Source: Oscillatoria sp. | GTDB lineage: Bacteria > Cyanobacteriota > Cyanobacteriia > Cyanobacteriales > Laspinemataceae | DNA: 59,410 nucleotides | Reading direction: 5' to 3' | Assembly: GCA_011390515.1 (NCBI GenBank) | Contig: JAABSJ010000008.1 | Location: 1 to 59,410, forward strand | Shown here: positions 47,190 to 57,855 of the stretch, piece by piece | Layout of the letters: each line of letters begins with the position of its first letter | Position numbering within the stretch: position 1 is the first letter of the stretch | Made by a program: the position numbers and the translations under genes | Notes under the pieces: model-generated | Databases searched by the model: none | Told to the model about the DNA's origin: nothing | The model's input: the letters and a program-made list of their open reading frames with translations, nothing else

Positions 47190-48219
47190 TCATCGCGTCG
47201 CCATTCTGCAACATCAAGGCATTCTGGGTTCGATTGGCAAAACCGGGTTAACGTTGTTGAGATACAGCGAAGGGAATATTGTCGCCGTCATCGATAGTGA
47301 ATCGGCGGGACAATCGCTATCGGAACTCACGGGCATTGCCCGGGATGTGCCCATTGTGGCTTCGGTAGAGGCGGCCCTGGCTATGAATCCGGATGTGCTG
47401 GCGATCGGGATCGCACCGCCTGGGGGTGCGTTACCTCCGGAGTGGTTTGCGGAACTCCGTCACGCTGTTGCTGCGGGATTATCCATTGTGAATGGGTTGC
47501 ATACCCCGTTAAATGATCATCCGGAACTGCCGTTTCCGTTACGGGAGGGACAGTGGATTTGGGATGTCCGACAAGAACCGACGGGACTGAAAATCGGCAG
47601 TGCTCAGGCGCGGCAATTGAGTTGTCCCCGGGTGTTGGCGGTGGGGACGGATATGGCGATCGGGAAAATGTCTACTTGTTTGGAAATTCATCGTCTCGCT
47701 AAACAGCGCGGGTTGCAGTCGCAATTTGTGGCAACGGGTCAAGCGGGGTTGATGATTGTCGGTACAGGGGTGGCCCTGGATGCGGTGCGAGTAGACTTTG
47801 CTGCTGGGGCGGTGGAACAAGCGGTGATGCAATGTGCAACGGATTGTGATTTGATTTTGGTGGAGGGACAGGGGTCTTTGTTTCATCCGGGTTCTACGGC
47901 GACTTTACCCTTGTTGCGAGGCAGTCAGCCGACTCACTTAGTGCTGGTGCATCGGGCGGGACAAACTCACATTAAAAACCATCCTCATGTGCCGATTCCC
48001 GGATTGCCGGAGGCGATCGCCTTGTATGAAGGGGTGGCTAGTGCTGCCGGGGCCTTGACTCCCTCCCGGGTGGTAGCAGTCGCCCTCAATTCTCGGGATT
48101 TGGATGAGGCGGCTTCCCGAGAGGCAATTCAGCAAATTGAAGCGGAAACCGGACTCCCCTGCACGGATCCTGTCCGTTTCGGGCCAGAGAAATTGCTCGA
48201 TGCCATTTTAGACCCCTAA
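47173..48219 (+). CDS. DUF1611 family protein (DgcN-like, putative D-glutamate N-acetyltransferase)
   Basis: A 348-residue protein with an N-terminal Rossmann-like domain (about 1-130) and a C-terminal P-loop domain: GTDMAIGKMSTCLEI as Walker A, then LVEGQGSLFHPG and PTHLVLVHRAGQTH. This is the DUF1611 architecture. From memory, DUF1611 member DgcN in marine bacteria and haloarchaea N-acetylates D-glutamate, after which an enolase-superfamily racemase (DgcA) acts. The gene overlaps the epimerase gene by 17 bp, so the pair is translationally coupled. The function here is inferred. Confidence 0.82.
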   Translation: MRITANHRVAILQHQGILGSIGKTGLTLLRYSEGNIVAVIDSESAGQSLSELTGIARDVPIVASVEAALAMNPDVLAIGIAPPGGALPPEWFAELRHAVAAGLSIVNGLHTPLNDHPELPFPLREGQWIWDVRQEPTGLKIGSAQARQLSCPRVLAVGTDMAIGKMSTCLEIHRLAKQRGLQSQFVATGQAGLMIVGTGVALDAVRVDFAAGAVEQAVMQCATDCDLILVEGQGSLFHPGSTATLPLLRGSQPTHLVLVHRAGQTHIKNHPHVPIPGLPEAIALYEGVASAAGALTPSRVVAVALNSRDLDEAASREAIQQIEAETGLPCTDPVRFGPEKLLDAILDP

Positions 48220-49066
48220 TTTCCGGGGAAAATATCCCCACCCCATTACCCCTCGGAAGGCGGGTTTTAAATCTATCCCTAGAGGGATTCGGGCCGTTTA
48301 CCCTAGGGATAAACTATGCAAATACAACTGGGTGAGGCAGTTGACCCCCTGTACCCCGGTCAAGTCACTGCTAAATTACTCCACCATGCGATCGGCTGAA
48401 CTTTCCCCGGATCCCCTACAAACCCCTAGAGAAATCCACGTTAAGGTGATCTCAGTCCAGGTATCCAATTGCTCCTTGGCTTCACCTTGAAAGAAACTCA
48501 TGTTAAGGGGAACTCAGGAAATCTATCTGGAAATTATCTCATCAATTTAATTGAGAAAAAAATCCGGCGATCGGCTAAAAACTCAACTTCAGCCTAGGGG
48601 TATATTGAGAGAAAGAGATAAACCCAACCAGAGAAAGAGATCACCGGATTTGTTCCTGAGTTATATTTTGATTAACCCTTTGAAGGCGCTTTCTTTATTT
48701 ATAAGTCTTGATTGCGTTTTCGTTTGGATGAAGTCCATCAAGGATTCTCCTAAATTCCCCGTTCCCTAAGCATCACAATTTTCTTGAAGGATTACCCCAG
48801 AGAAAGAGTTGGTGAAAAAAAAGGCGCGAATTGTCGGGAAACTAAAGCCATAAACTATTTAGAGCAAGGGGAGTCAGGAGAAGAATTTAGGGGTTAGAGT
48901 AAATTCGGCTGCTGTACCTCATGTCAGTGACAGTAGCTAGACTCTTTCTGATTAAATTGGGAGAGTCTATTTCTCGACATCGGCTGGCTTTTAGAAAAAT
49001 TTTTCTTAAAGGTTTCAAGACGGATATATTTGGCTAAACCATCCTAAACATACAGAGTTAAAAAAG
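48220..49066. other. Gene-poor spacer with possible RNA structure
   Basis: AAATCCGGCGATC (about 48559) and GATCACCGGATTT (about 48639) are inverted repeats (12 of 13) enclosing about 70 nt with AGAGAAAGAGAT direct repeats. Two related blocks, CACGTTAAGGTGATCTCAG and CATGTTAAGGGGAACTCAG, occur at about 48437 and 48499. No convincing gene is seen. Confidence 0.35.
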
Positions 49067-49462
49067 ATGAATCAGATTCCAACCTATCAAGATACCCCAA
49101 CTCGCGTCACCCTGTCTCGCATAGAGCCTCTGGAGTTAACTGCTTCAGAACAGATTGACATTCCAGCCTCCCAGTCTCCGATGAGATTCGAGCAAAGCTT
49201 TTCTACCGGCGACCTGTTATTAGTGCCGCTTTCCTTTGCTGCACTGGTGTGGGTCGTGCTGTTTGTCATGCACTTTAATTTTTGGAAATCAGTCCGGAGT
49301 CGCCTCTCTAACTTACCTACAGTGAGTCAATTACCCTGCACAAATTGTAAATATTTTAAAAATAATCCTTACCTAAAATGTGCAGTGCAACCGGATAAGG
49401 TCCTGCGTACTGAAGCTACAGAATGTCCGGACTACTCCAGTAATGAAGAAGTGATGAATTAG
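49067..49462 (+). CDS. Membrane protein with C-terminal cysteine cluster
   Basis: A 131-residue protein: disordered N terminus, one membrane helix (LLVPLSFAALVWVVLFVMHF), and a cytoplasmic tail with four Cys (LPCTNCKYF, LKCAVQP, TECPDY) that could bind a metal or an Fe-S cluster. I recognise the general pattern from cyanobacterial hypothetical proteins but know no function. The TAG stop codon is shared with the end of a miniature element (49460-49636), so the C terminus may have been set by that insertion. Confidence 0.78.
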   Translation: MNQIPTYQDTPTRVTLSRIEPLELTASEQIDIPASQSPMRFEQSFSTGDLLLVPLSFAALVWVVLFVMHFNFWKSVRSRLSNLPTVSQLPCTNCKYFKNNPYLKCAVQPDKVLRTEATECPDYSSNEEVMN

Positions 49463-49636
49463 GGAACTCCATAAAATAAAATATCCAAAAAACCCACACC
49501 CTGTTCTATGAGCGTTCCGTCAGGAAAGGGTGGAGCACTCGCAGACGAAGCCCTTCAAGCGCGGGCGTGGAGAGTCTTGTTAGGTGCTTAACCTTATGAT
49601 ATGATGCAATAGCAATTTATTTGTTGGAATACCCTT
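49460..49636. repeat. AAGGGTATTCC/GGAGTTCCCT miniature element, copy C (inverted)
   Basis: Begins AGGGAACTCCATAAAATAAA and ends TTTGTTGGAATACCCTTA, with the AGACGAAGCCCTTCAAGCGC core reversed relative to copies A and B. Its first bases form the stop codon of the preceding gene. Confidence 0.6.
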
Positions 49637-50038
49637 AGCAAGAGATCCATCGGCAAAATTTAGACACCCTGCATAGGGAACCTCAATAATTTAATTTAGG
49701 GGTTACCCATCGCCTCATGTCGCGAGTAGGGGCAGTCTATCTACTGCTCCACCTACATCGCGATCGGGTGAGATCCGCCAGCAAAAAAATGTTTTTTGAA
49801 GGGAGGAGCTTTCCACCATCCCCCTTCCCTCCTTTCCCCGACCTTCCCCTCCAGGAAAGAAGGGAGAATCAGGCATTTTGTTGATTGCGTTAAGGGGGGA
49901 AAGGGATGAGGTCTGATTTAGACTTTCAGGATGTTCATCTAGTCAGTTAGATTAGATATTTCACCCGACGCACCTCTACGGTACCTCTGGCGTTTATCCG
50001 TGATACTGAGAATATCGAAGGCTTACGAGATGCTCACT
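49637..50038. other. Spacer with no supported gene
   Basis: Contains a C-rich/G-rich imperfect palindrome (about 49800-49905, CCCCCTTCCCTCC versus GGGGGGAAAGGGATG). No reading frame of interest. Confidence 0.3.
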
Positions 50039-50311
50039 TTAGCACCACTGACGATTCCCTTCGTCATCAGTTCGGGCTTGTCGAATGACATCAGAAATTT
50101 CTTCTGCATCTTTGACATGATGAAGTGCTTCCTGATTGCCTTCTTCATCTTCCACGATAAAATAGGTCGGAACCTGAATATGGTCTCCTGTAATATCAGG
50201 AGAATCTACCGCCAGCTTTTTAGATTTTTCTTCAATGGTTTGCTTTTCATCAGCAATGCGATCGCCGGGATTAGCTGTCCGTTTTTGGTCAATACTTTTG
50301 TGTTCGCTCAT
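50039..50311 (-). CDS. Small acidic hydrophilic protein of unknown function
   Basis: A 90-residue, highly charged protein (SEHKSIDQKRTANPGDR; VPTYFIVEDEEGNQEALHHV) ending in TDDEGNRQWC. There are no membrane segments. I place the start at ATG 50311, preceded by AGAGG; an ATG at 50377 would add 22 residues of poor quality. No family recognised. Confidence 0.55.
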   Translation of the reverse strand: MSEHKSIDQKRTANPGDRIADEKQTIEEKSKKLAVDSPDITGDHIQVPTYFIVEDEEGNQEALHHVKDAEEISDVIRQARTDDEGNRQWC

Positions 50312-50377
50312 AAAGCCTCTTTGTTTTGTCGGGTCAACTTTTTTATTAAGGTAAAAAAGAGTGGAAAAATTCCACAT

Positions 50378-50738
50378 TTTTTGGAAAAATTCGGGAAATA
50401 CAGTGATGAAACCGCCCGGTTCCCTATGGATTTTTTATCCCGGGGCAATGGATTCTCCCTTGCGGTTGGAATATTGCCTAGCTAAAAAAATGGTGTGGGA
50501 TAGGTAAATCTCAACTGAAAGGGTTGGGATTCAACACTTTAGTGCTTGGATTTATCAATTATTAGATGATTAACATGGGATGCCTCTGAATTATGGAACA
50601 AGAACGGAGTAACTTATGCTCTAATCCTATCTAATAGCGAGCGAATATTTATCTTTCTAAGGTTACATTTTATTTTCTAATTTTTTCCATGATGTAACCG
50701 GCCATTTTAGAGGAGAAAACTGGAGATGTTACATGAGA
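50378..50738. other. Spacer with no supported gene
   Basis: Ordinary AT-rich DNA between the small minus-strand gene and a block of miniature elements. No reading frame or structure stands out. Confidence 0.3.
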
Positions 50739-50851
50739 TATAGCAATCCTTGCGTGCCGTTATGGAAGACGTCGGCGGCCCCTTTCTCGTCGGCTGCCCA
50801 GAACATCCTGCAGGAGAAGACAGATGTTATAAATCATTTAGGATTGCTATA
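50739..50851. repeat. CTATAGC-ended miniature element, third copy
   Basis: TATAGCAATCC and GGATTGCTATA are perfect terminal inverted repeats. The interior matches the element at 15127-15241 in reverse orientation. Confidence 0.65.
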
Positions 50852-51142
50852 GATAAAATATCTCACTCCGGAGATAGATAAACGCTCCACCGAATCGCTG
50901 AGGGACTCGACGCAATTGGGGATGAAACCTCGGGCAGAATAAGTAGCACTGATGCATCCCAACCCACAACCCGAGTCAGGGAACTCCGGATGATCAAATC
51001 GAACCGTCAATACCGGATTATACGAAATCCGGTTGTTAAAAGTCGATTTTCTGTATGACGTGGGGGCGTCCGGCTACCCTTCTCTAAGCCGAGTAGCGCG
51101 TCTGTTGTCTGTGGGGCCTGACCCTGGCGGGTGTGGGTTTTT

Positions 51143-51293
51143 AGGCTATTCCAAGAAATAAATTGCTATTGCATCCGATGATTCAGGACCTAACAAGTCT
51201 CTTGCAGCCCGCGCTTGAAGGGCTTCGTCTGCGAGTGCCCCACCCTTCAGTCGCGCTCCTTTTTTGGAGATTTTATTTTTTGGAGTTCCCTTA
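51143..51293. repeat. AAGGGTATTCC/GGAGTTCCCT miniature element, copy D
   Basis: The left end is decayed (GGCTATTCCAAGAAATAA) and the right end is intact (TTTTTTGGAGTTCCCTTA). The GCGCTTGAAGGGCTTCGTC core is conserved. Confidence 0.6.
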
Positions 51294-51397
51294 GGCACCA
51301 TGCAAAAATAAGTTACCCAAGTTTTATCTAGAAGTGTTTCTGGGCAATGCTTCCAGGTAAAAATTGTTCAGGTTGTTCTTGCATGAGTCCTTATAGC

Positions 51398-51846
51398 CTA
51401 GCCCGGTCAAGGTGGTAAATTTAATGACGAACAATCGTTGTTTCATGTAGGGGTTTGGTCCCCAAACCCTCTTCTTCCCTCATGTAGGGGTTTGGTCCCC
51501 AAACCCTCTGAAAGGCGATCGCCGTAAAAAGGGTGATCAGAGCAAACCCCTACATTAGGGGGAGAGTTGGGAACCCAAACCCCTACATGATATCAAATCC
51601 GGTTGTTAAAAGTCCATTTGCTGGATGACGCCGCGCTTCCCGGGCTTCGTCTGCAAACGCCCCACCTTTTCCTAGCGGAACGCTTATAGAACAGTATGAG
51701 GAGGGAGGGTTTGGCAACCAAAACCCTACATGATGAGGGAGGGTTTGGTAACCAAAACCCTACATGATGAGGGAGGGTTTGGTAACCAAAACCCTACATG
51801 AAACAACGATTGTTCGTCATTAAATTTACCACCTTGACCGGGCTAG
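51398..51846. mobile_element. Element bounded by a perfect 55-bp inverted repeat
   Basis: 51398-51452 and 51792-51846 are exact inverse complements (beginning CTAGCCCGGTCAAGGTGGTA). The ~340 bp between holds repeated ATGTAGGGGTTTGG / AACCCTACATGA units in both orientations and a fragment of the AATCCGGTTGTTAAAAG element. No transposase. The perfect arms argue for recent origin or gene conversion. Confidence 0.75.
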
Positions 51847-51982
51847 TTTTTATAGACCTATCACAACCGGATTCCGTTTTTAATTGGCCCAACGGATAGG
51901 GGTTATCCCCGGCAGTTCCTCTGTTGCGCCCACAAATCGGGGATGTTAACTTGGACTCCCAGGTTCGGCTTTCACTCAGTTA

Positions 51983-52204
51983 TCAGGAGATCTTAGACAA
52001 GCAAAATTGGTCGAGGAGCCTGTTGCCGGTAGAAAAAATTCCTACCGCTCTCTTCTCACAAAAAACCGATTCCAATGGCTCATCGCTAGTTTGCGGCAGA
52101 TCGGGAAATTTGAAGGATACAGCGAAATTTGCTAACACCAGGCATAGGGCTAGACTTAAGAATGCTCGGCACTTTCTCAGCTCTTTATCGAGTTCATCTA
52201 CCAT
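51983..52204 (-). CDS. Possible small protein, weakly supported
   Basis: A 73-codon frame with a plausible ribosome site (ACGGAG, 9 nt before ATG) and a hydrophobic stretch (AFLSLALCLVLANFAVSF) after an acidic/basic N terminus. No family is recognised and the surroundings are repeat debris, so it may be a degraded gene or chance. Confidence 0.25.
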   Translation of the reverse strand: MVDELDKELRKCRAFLSLALCLVLANFAVSFKFPDLPQTSDEPLESVFCEKRAVGIFSTGNRLLDQFCLSKIS

Positions 52205-52667
52205 GATTCTAGCTCCGTAACTCTATCTAATCCTTTAAAAATACTGTAACTTGAACTATCGATGAATGAGCCGTTTTTAACCCCCAAAGGGCGGCATCAT
52301 GGATCCAACGGAATCGGGGTTCAAAATTTTTCTATAAATTTGAACCTACAGAAAATATATCCCCAATTTCTCGCTACATCCTCTCCCTTTAGTATGAAGT
52401 ATTATAGCCCCTTTTTTCGGGAAGGCACCGGCGTGACTCAAAGAAAGAAACCCCCTCGGGGAAGCCTTGATTTGATATCTGTTCGGCGATCGCCCTTAGA
52501 GAGGACCCCCGCCCCTACCTCTTGGGGATAGGGTCCAGTAGATTAAGAACACCGGATCACAATCGTTTGGGTTGGGCAAGGGTTCTGGGGGGATACCGAA
52601 ATCTCTGCCCAGTCAGCAATTTAGGAGGGCCAGAACCCCGGTAACACTGCTCTTTAGTTTGGATTGG
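52205..52667. other. Spacer with no supported gene
   Basis: Unremarkable sequence preceding the transposase fragment; possibly eroded insertion-sequence DNA. No intact frame is convincing. Confidence 0.3.
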
Positions 52668-52835
52668 GCGGCAATTGTCCTCATGGGGCAGAATCCCTTG
52701 CTCACAGCCTTCACCAAGGGATTACTCTCTCGCCGTCAAGCCAAGATGCAAGTCATTGGATCCGTAATGGGAAAGCTGTTGCATTTGGCTGTCGGCATTT
52801 TAAAATCCCAAAACCCTTTTGACCCAAACTTGTGA
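52668..52835 (+). pseudogene. C-terminal remnant of an IS110-family transposase
   Basis: From about 52668 the frame reads MGQNPLLTAFTKGLLSRRQA then KMQVIGSVMGKLLHLAVGIL and KSQNPFDPN, ending at a stop. This is the pattern of the C-terminal end of IS110/IS116 transposases (NP..AF..RLL..GK.K..A..A.MRKLL......L...PFDP). The N-terminal RuvC-like catalytic part is missing, so it is a fragment. Confidence 0.6.
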
Positions 52836-53071
52836 TCCCCAGCCCCTTGACAGGTCAATCTAGTAGACTTGTTGCAGAATTCTCTCTAGCCCCCGGGACT
52901 CAAACATTTAGTCTTCTGGCTTCGCATCAGGATCGGGGGGAAAGGGGGAACTTAGGGAGGGGGAAAGGGGGATCCCTCCGGAATGTTGCCAGAGGTCTAG
53001 TCTCTACGGTTCAATGCAAAACTTTTTTCTGGAAATTCTATAACATAAGGTAAATTGAGACTGCCCTGGCA

Positions 53072-54277
53072 TTGACTAACAAGCAAGGGAATAGGCCAGA
53101 ATCAACCGTGAGGGTATTGAAGAGAAATGATATGCCAAAAGCCACATTAGAGGATTTAATTGCCTTACGGAAGCAACTCCTAGAGGATGGTGAGCTAGAC
53201 CTCAACTATATCGTCTTAGTCATTGCTTCTTGTACGATCGCCACAATGGGCCTGATTAATAATAGTCCAGCCGTGATCATCGGCGCTATGATTATCGCCC
53301 CCCTGATGATGCCTTTACGGGGAATTGCCTTGGGAGCATTAGAAGCCGACTTAGAGTTACTTCGCAAAAGTTTAATTACCCTAGGGGGAGGGACAATTAT
53401 TGCGATTATTTTATCCTGGATGTTAGGCAGGCTAGTCAACTTACCCATTTCAGAATTTAAGTCAGAAATGCTGGCCCGGACCCAACCGAATTTAGTGGAT
53501 TTAGGAGTGGCGATCGCCGCTGGAGTCGTGAGTGGATTTGCGAAAGTCCGACCTAAAATCAGCGATGCTTTAGCCGGAACCGCCATCTCTGTTGCCTTAA
53601 TGCCACCCTTGTGCGTCGTGGGATTTAGCCTATCTCAAGGCTACTATCTCGGGAGTTGGGGAGCATTTCTGCTGTATTTCACCAACTTTTTAGGAATTGT
53701 CCTCGCCTGTATGCTTGTTTTTGTTTGGGGAGGATATTATATTGAAACCAAAAAAATTGGTCGAGCATTGAGCTGGACATTAGCCTTAACCGGAGCGATA
53801 ATTATTCCCCTGTTTTTAAGCTTTTGGAACTTACTCAGAGAAGCTGACCTCAGAGCAACACTCAAGGACATCCTCAAACGGGAAACTATCACCGTTGGGC
53901 AGCAAGTCAGTGTCTTAAGAGCCATTGAAATTGATTGGAATCAGACCCCCCCGGAAGTTTACTTAAACGTTCAAGCCAGAGAACCCATTACCTCCAAACA
54001 GGTGCAACAAGTCGAAGAGTACCTTTATAGCCGAATTCGACAACGATTTACCTTAGTGTTTCAAGAAAGTCAAGTGCGGGAAGTGCGCGCTATCATGGAT
54101 CCGGTGAATCCGGATTCCGAGGGACCCATTGAGATTCCGGCATCCCTGCTGGAAAAACTACAATGGTCCACTCCAAAAGACTCCTCACCGGATGAGGTAG
54201 AAACGCCAGAGGAACCGCAACTGGAAGTTCCCCAGAACAAATCTAGCGATCGCCCTCCCCAGCCTCGGGAACGATAG
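53072..54277 (+). CDS. DUF389 family membrane protein (TIGR00341-like)
   Basis: A 401-residue membrane protein with about 6 hydrophobic segments. The DUF389 hallmark is at 60-85 (GLINNSPAVIIGAMIIAPLM), followed by RGIALGALEAD and a VSVALMPPLCVVG block. A soluble C-terminal domain ends in a Pro/Glu-rich tail. Function is unknown in the family; transport has been suggested. Start taken at TTG 53072; an ATG at 53132 is an alternative without a strong ribosome site. Confidence 0.88.
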   Translation: MTNKQGNRPESTVRVLKRNDMPKATLEDLIALRKQLLEDGELDLNYIVLVIASCTIATMGLINNSPAVIIGAMIIAPLMMPLRGIALGALEADLELLRKSLITLGGGTIIAIILSWMLGRLVNLPISEFKSEMLARTQPNLVDLGVAIAAGVVSGFAKVRPKISDALAGTAISVALMPPLCVVGFSLSQGYYLGSWGAFLLYFTNFLGIVLACMLVFVWGGYYIETKKIGRALSWTLALTGAIIIPLFLSFWNLLREADLRATLKDILKRETITVGQQVSVLRAIEIDWNQTPPEVYLNVQAREPITSKQVQQVEEYLYSRIRQRFTLVFQESQVREVRAIMDPVNPDSEGPIEIPASLLEKLQWSTPKDSSPDEVETPEEPQLEVPQNKSSDRPPQPRER

Positions 54278-55934
<1,657 letters not shown>

Positions 55935-55984
55935 AATTATCGGGTGGTCTTCTTTGGGGAAGGGCAAGATATAGATTTCTGCCC

Positions 55985-56135
55985 AGATTCTGAAGAGACC
56001 CCCCCTAACCCGATGGCGTTGCCAAGGGGGGGGACTGGAATAAGAGACCCTTGGCAAGGGGGGACTAGAAGGCTTCACGAAGAGACCCCCCCCTAACCCC
56101 CCCTTGGCAAGGGGGGGGACTAGAAAGAGAGGAAA
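55985..56135. repeat. C-rich/G-rich imperfect repeats
   Basis: Three degenerate blocks of GAGACCCCCCCTAACC and TTGGCAAGGGGGG, partly inverted, between ahcY and exoD. Confidence 0.6.
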
Positions 56136-56147
56136 AATACAATCCTT

Positions 56148-56240
56148 CTTCCTACTCTCCCCCATCCTCCCTATCTCCCCCATCTCCCCCACCTCCCCCA
56201 TCTCCCTATCTCCCCCATCTCCCCCGCCTCACTCATCTCG
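56148..56240. repeat. Pyrimidine-only tract (CTCCCCCAT)n
   Basis: About 90 bp consisting almost entirely of C and T with a few A, built from imperfect CTCCCCCAT/CTCCCTAT units. Such a homopyrimidine run can form triplex-type structure. It ends about 20 bp before the exoD start. Confidence 0.7.
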
Positions 56241-56257
56241 CCGTTCACCTAAACCCT

Positions 56258-56881
56258 GTGGCTCGACTTTCTGTTGAATTGCATCGCTATTTTTTTGAAG
56301 AAGAACGTTCCGAAGGCGTGATTTTGGCGGATATTATCCTGCTGGCTGGAGAACGCATTTTTGGATTTTTGTTTGTACTGCTGGCGCTTCCTTCAGCCTT
56401 GCCTGTCCCCGCCCCAGGATACTCGATTCCCTTTGGAATTGTGATTTTTATCCTGGCGAGTCAGTTGATTGCGGGGGCTAGACGCCCTTGGTTACCCAAG
56501 CGGGTGATGAGTCACCCGATCGCCTTGTCGAAGATCCAAGGCATTTTAAAAGCCGGGATTCCCTGGTTGGAAAAAATTGAGTTGCTTTCTCGTCCCCGGT
56601 TGACCTATATCTGCACAAGTTTACCCGGTCGAGTCATCATTGGCAGTGCGATCGCCCTGATGGCAATTTCGATGATGATTCCCATCCCCGGGACCAATAC
56701 CTTACCGGCGATCGGCATTTTTGTAACCGGCTTTGGATTACTCGATGATGATGGCATGATTAGTCTTGCCGGTTTAGTGATCTGTGTGATGGGATTTGTT
56801 CTCTCGGCTTCTATTTTAATAGGGGTCTGGTTTGGCGGTTCCAACTTGCTGGATTTAATCCGGAATTGGCTTGGACAGTAA
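56258..56881 (+). CDS. ExoD family membrane protein
   Basis: A 207-residue protein with the ExoD pattern: a short soluble N terminus, then ALPSALPVPAPGYSIPFGI and about four membrane segments, with IPIPGTNTLPAIGIFVTGFG in the second half, a duplicated motif. The name comes from a rhizobial exopolysaccharide mutant; the biochemical role is unknown. Start is GTG 56258, following a pyrimidine tract rather than a purine-rich ribosome site. A clear terminator follows at 56961. Confidence 0.88.
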   Translation: MARLSVELHRYFFEEERSEGVILADIILLAGERIFGFLFVLLALPSALPVPAPGYSIPFGIVIFILASQLIAGARRPWLPKRVMSHPIALSKIQGILKAGIPWLEKIELLSRPRLTYICTSLPGRVIIGSAIALMAISMMIPIPGTNTLPAIGIFVTGFGLLDDDGMISLAGLVICVMGFVLSASILIGVWFGGSNLLDLIRNWLGQ

Positions 56882-57431
56882 CCCAGTTTGATTCAAAATC
56901 CCCTCGTTAGAGAATGCTTGCCTTGAATCTCTGGATTTAACACTTGATTTTTACTGGAATAGGAGGGACACCGATTAAGCAGGCGTCCCTCCTTTATTTT
57001 TAGTTAAAGTAAGTCTATTTACTTATTCGGTGAAATTTTCTATAGACAAGGGCTTATTAACCCCGACATTTGTCAGGAAATAAGAATTTATACTTAAACA
57101 CCATCACTTATTAATGGGCAACCCTGGTCGTGATTTTTTACCCAACTCTCCTAAATCTTAATAATTTTTCCAGATTATTGCCAACTGAGTCTTGTTAAAA
57201 TCCCTAGAACAACCCTGTAGTAATGCTTCTCGGGATAAAGTGGCTGCCTCAATCCTGATGAAAAGTCGAAAAAATTGGGTCACTCATCCGTTAAAACCCC
57301 TGATATTCGTGGGTTTTGAGGCTGTAGATTCCGTCTTGACACCTACCTTGAGATAGATTCAAAAGGCCGATTTTGAAGATTTTTGATATTTCTGTCAATT
57401 TTGTAACAATTTTTGTCTTTTTTACCAAACC
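56882..57431. other. Spacer with terminator; otherwise nothing supported
   Basis: Apart from the terminator at 56961-57000 the spacer shows no gene or clear repeat. It becomes AT-rich toward the promoter region of the next gene. Confidence 0.4.
56961..57000 (+). terminator. Rho-independent terminator after exoD
   Basis: AGGAGGGAC (56961-56969) and GTCCCTCCT (56985-56993) form a 9-bp GC-rich stem followed by TTATTTTTAG. Confidence 0.8.
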
Positions 57432-57461
57432 TTGACCAAAAAAGGTTAGTCTAAATAAAAA
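57432..57461 (+). promoter_or_regulatory. Likely promoter and ribosome site for the 57485 gene
   Basis: TTGACC (57432-57437) and TAAAAA (57456-57461) are 18 bp apart. AAGGAGA follows at about 57473, a good ribosome site 5-6 nt before the ATG. Confidence 0.4.
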
Positions 57462-57484
57462 TACAAGCATATAAGGAGAATTTT

Positions 57485-57787
57485 ATGGTTGCTGTGACAA
57501 TTGGATTTGACAAGGACCTAGAACAAGAAGAAGCGGTGGTTTTTCACCCAGGACAACGGGTGCAGTTTAAGGACCGACCCGGAGTCATCGATACGATCGC
57601 CGCCTACGACCCCATGATGGTCCCTCCGGTTTGGCTAGAAAACGACCCCCAACCGCGATATCCTGAAGAGTTAAGAATTGTAAAGCAAACGACCCTAAGC
57701 ATGGGTTCAGTGCGAGTATCCGCCAACTCGAATGTGCGCTATGTAGATTTTTGGGGACGCTTCAGATTAATTAGCAAAAGCTCTTAA
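57485..57787 (+). CDS. Small protein of unknown function
   Basis: A 100-residue soluble protein. A beta-rich core (VVFHPGQRVQFKDRPGVIDT) is followed by VWLENDPQPRYPEELRIV and VRYVDFWGRFRLI. The first half resembles a small KOW/SH3-like barrel, but I cannot assign a family with confidence. A good ribosome site (AAGGAG) and a terminator at 57812 make it a clear single-gene unit. Confidence 0.72.
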   Translation: MVAVTIGFDKDLEQEEAVVFHPGQRVQFKDRPGVIDTIAAYDPMMVPPVWLENDPQPRYPEELRIVKQTTLSMGSVRVSANSNVRYVDFWGRFRLISKSS

Positions 57788-57811
57788 TATCCTGTGATCA
57801 TAAAAATAAAC

Positions 57812-57855
57812 AAGCGATCGCTGCCAAAAACAAAGGGCGATCGCTTTTAGTTTAT
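57812..57855 (+). terminator. Terminator built from two HIP1 octamers
   Basis: AAGCGATCGC (57812-57821) and GCGATCGCTT (57837-57846) pair as a 10-bp stem with a 15-nt loop and are followed by TTAGTTTAT. Confidence 0.65.

Noticed and set aside
48551..48769. 72-codon plus-strand frame
   Set aside because: Lys/Arg-rich composition from AGAGAAAGAG repeats; it overlaps an inverted repeat and has no recognisable family.
51924..52220. 98-codon plus-strand frame
   Set aside because: Composition is Ser/Leu/Lys-rich without pattern, and it lies in repeat debris antisense to another weak frame.
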